From JAYREN01 sp041908845 (GTDB taxonomy: Bacteria > Acidobacteriota > Holophagae > Holophagales > Holophagaceae): a DNA stretch of 5,378 nucleotides. The position numbers and the translations under genes were made by a program. The stretch lies in the NCBI GenBank assembly GCA_041908845.1, contig JAYREN010000206.1, positions 1-5,378 on the forward strand, written 5' to 3'. Positions 4,977 through 5,378 of this stretch are shown in pieces. Numbering within the stretch: the first letter of the stretch is position 1; each line of letters begins with the position of its first letter. Under the pieces are notes generated by a model, which was not told the DNA's origin, did no database searches, and worked only from the letters and a program-made list of their open reading frames with translations.

Positions 4977-5378
4977 TCAGGCGCCTCCGCCGGAATTGCT
5001 TTCGGGGCGGTGCATGAGGCTGGACCAGATGAAGTCGCGGTTCATGCGGGCGATGTTCTCGAGGCTGACGGCCTTGGGGCAGGCGGCTTCGCATTCGCCG
5101 TGGTTGGTGCAGGTGCCGAATTCTTCGGCGTCCATCTGGGCCACCATGTCCTTTACCCGGGTGTAGCGCTCGGGCTGGCCCTGGGGCAGCAGCGCGAGTT
5201 GGCTGATCTTGGCGGACACGAAGAGCATGGCGCTGGCGTTGGGGCAGGCTGCCACGCAGGCGCCGCACCCGATGCAGGCGGCGGCATCCATGGCGAGATC
5301 CGCGCAGGTCTTCTTCACGGGGATGGCATTGCCATCGGGGGCGGAACCCGTGGGCACGCTGACGAAGCCCCGGCGGCG
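4977..5378 (-). CDS. sdhB: Succinate dehydrogenase/fumarate reductase iron-sulfur subunit, C-terminal half, truncated by window edge
   Basis: Electron-transfer subunit of respiratory complex II, passing electrons from the flavoprotein subunit to the membrane quinone site on the cytoplasmic side. The 133 visible residues form the C-terminal ferredoxin-like domain. Cysteines at 35, 38, 41 and 45 (CIGCGACVAACP) and at 90, 96 and 100 (CTNHGECEAACP) match the spacing of the [4Fe-4S] and [3Fe-4S] ligands: by analogy with E. coli SdhB, 35/38/41/100 hold the 4Fe cluster and 45/90/96 the 3Fe cluster. The stretch MLFVSAKISQLALLPQGQPE and the ending NIARMNRDFIW resemble the SdhB version paired with a single cytochrome b558-type membrane anchor. 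The N-terminal [2Fe-2S] half lies outside the window; a GTG at 5357 is internal and not the start. The gene ends with TGA (4979-4977), 22 nt before a strong hairpin, so it is probably last in its operon. Confidence 0.95.
   Translation of the reverse strand, partial: RRRGFVSVPTGSAPDGNAIPVKKTCADLAMDAAACIGCGACVAACPNASAMLFVSAKISQLALLPQGQPERYTRVKDMVAQMDAEEFGTCTNHGECEAACPKAVSLENIARMNRDFIWSSLMHRPESNSGGGA

Noticed and set aside
1..5378. tRNA, rRNA, CRISPR array, insertion sequence or attachment site
   Set aside because: No cloverleaf, rRNA-like stretch, regularly spaced repeats, transposase motif or terminal inverted repeats were seen; base composition is uniform across the window.

Overview
The window comes from a GC-rich bacterial chromosome and holds ordinary housekeeping genes, all on the minus strand. 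Nothing in it looks mobile. The taxon cannot be fixed from sequence alone. The SdhB type (the version common in Bacteroidota, Acidobacteriota and some deltaproteobacterial lineages), the high GC and the TldD/TldE pair would fit an Acidobacteriota relative such as Holophagae, but that is a low-confidence guess.

Read in the direction of transcription (right to left): (1) 5378-4977 is the C-terminal half of a succinate dehydrogenase/fumarate reductase iron-sulfur subunit (sdhB), cut by the window edge. (2) 4976-4753 is an intergenic stretch. It begins with a perfect 12-bp hairpin, the probable terminator of the sdh operon, followed by a second, weaker nested hairpin. (3) 4752-2671 is one uninterrupted reading frame that encodes a full-length dephospho-CoA kinase (CoaE, 211 residues) followed in frame by a full-length TldD metalloprotease (482 residues), with no stop codon between them. 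A good Shine-Dalgarno sequence and an ATG sit exactly at the TldD boundary, so TldD may also be made separately. (4) 2633-2112 is a small macro-domain protein with an unusual ligand-binding loop. (5) 2112-730 is TldE/PmbA, the partner of TldD; its start codon overlaps the macro-gene stop (TGATG). (6) 646-1 is the N-terminal third or so of a phosphoglucomutase/phosphomannomutase, cut by the left edge.

The coaE-tldD-macro-tldE block looks like a single transcription unit: one strand, a 37-nt gap, a 1-nt overlap and no internal terminator. The phosphohexomutase follows after 83 nt and may be its last gene or may have its own promoter. TldD and TldE are expected to form a heteromeric zinc peptidase acting on unfolded or modified peptides. 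The two unusual points are the CoaE-TldD fusion and the macro-domain gene placed between the two protease subunits. Plus-strand open frames are antisense shadows of these genes.
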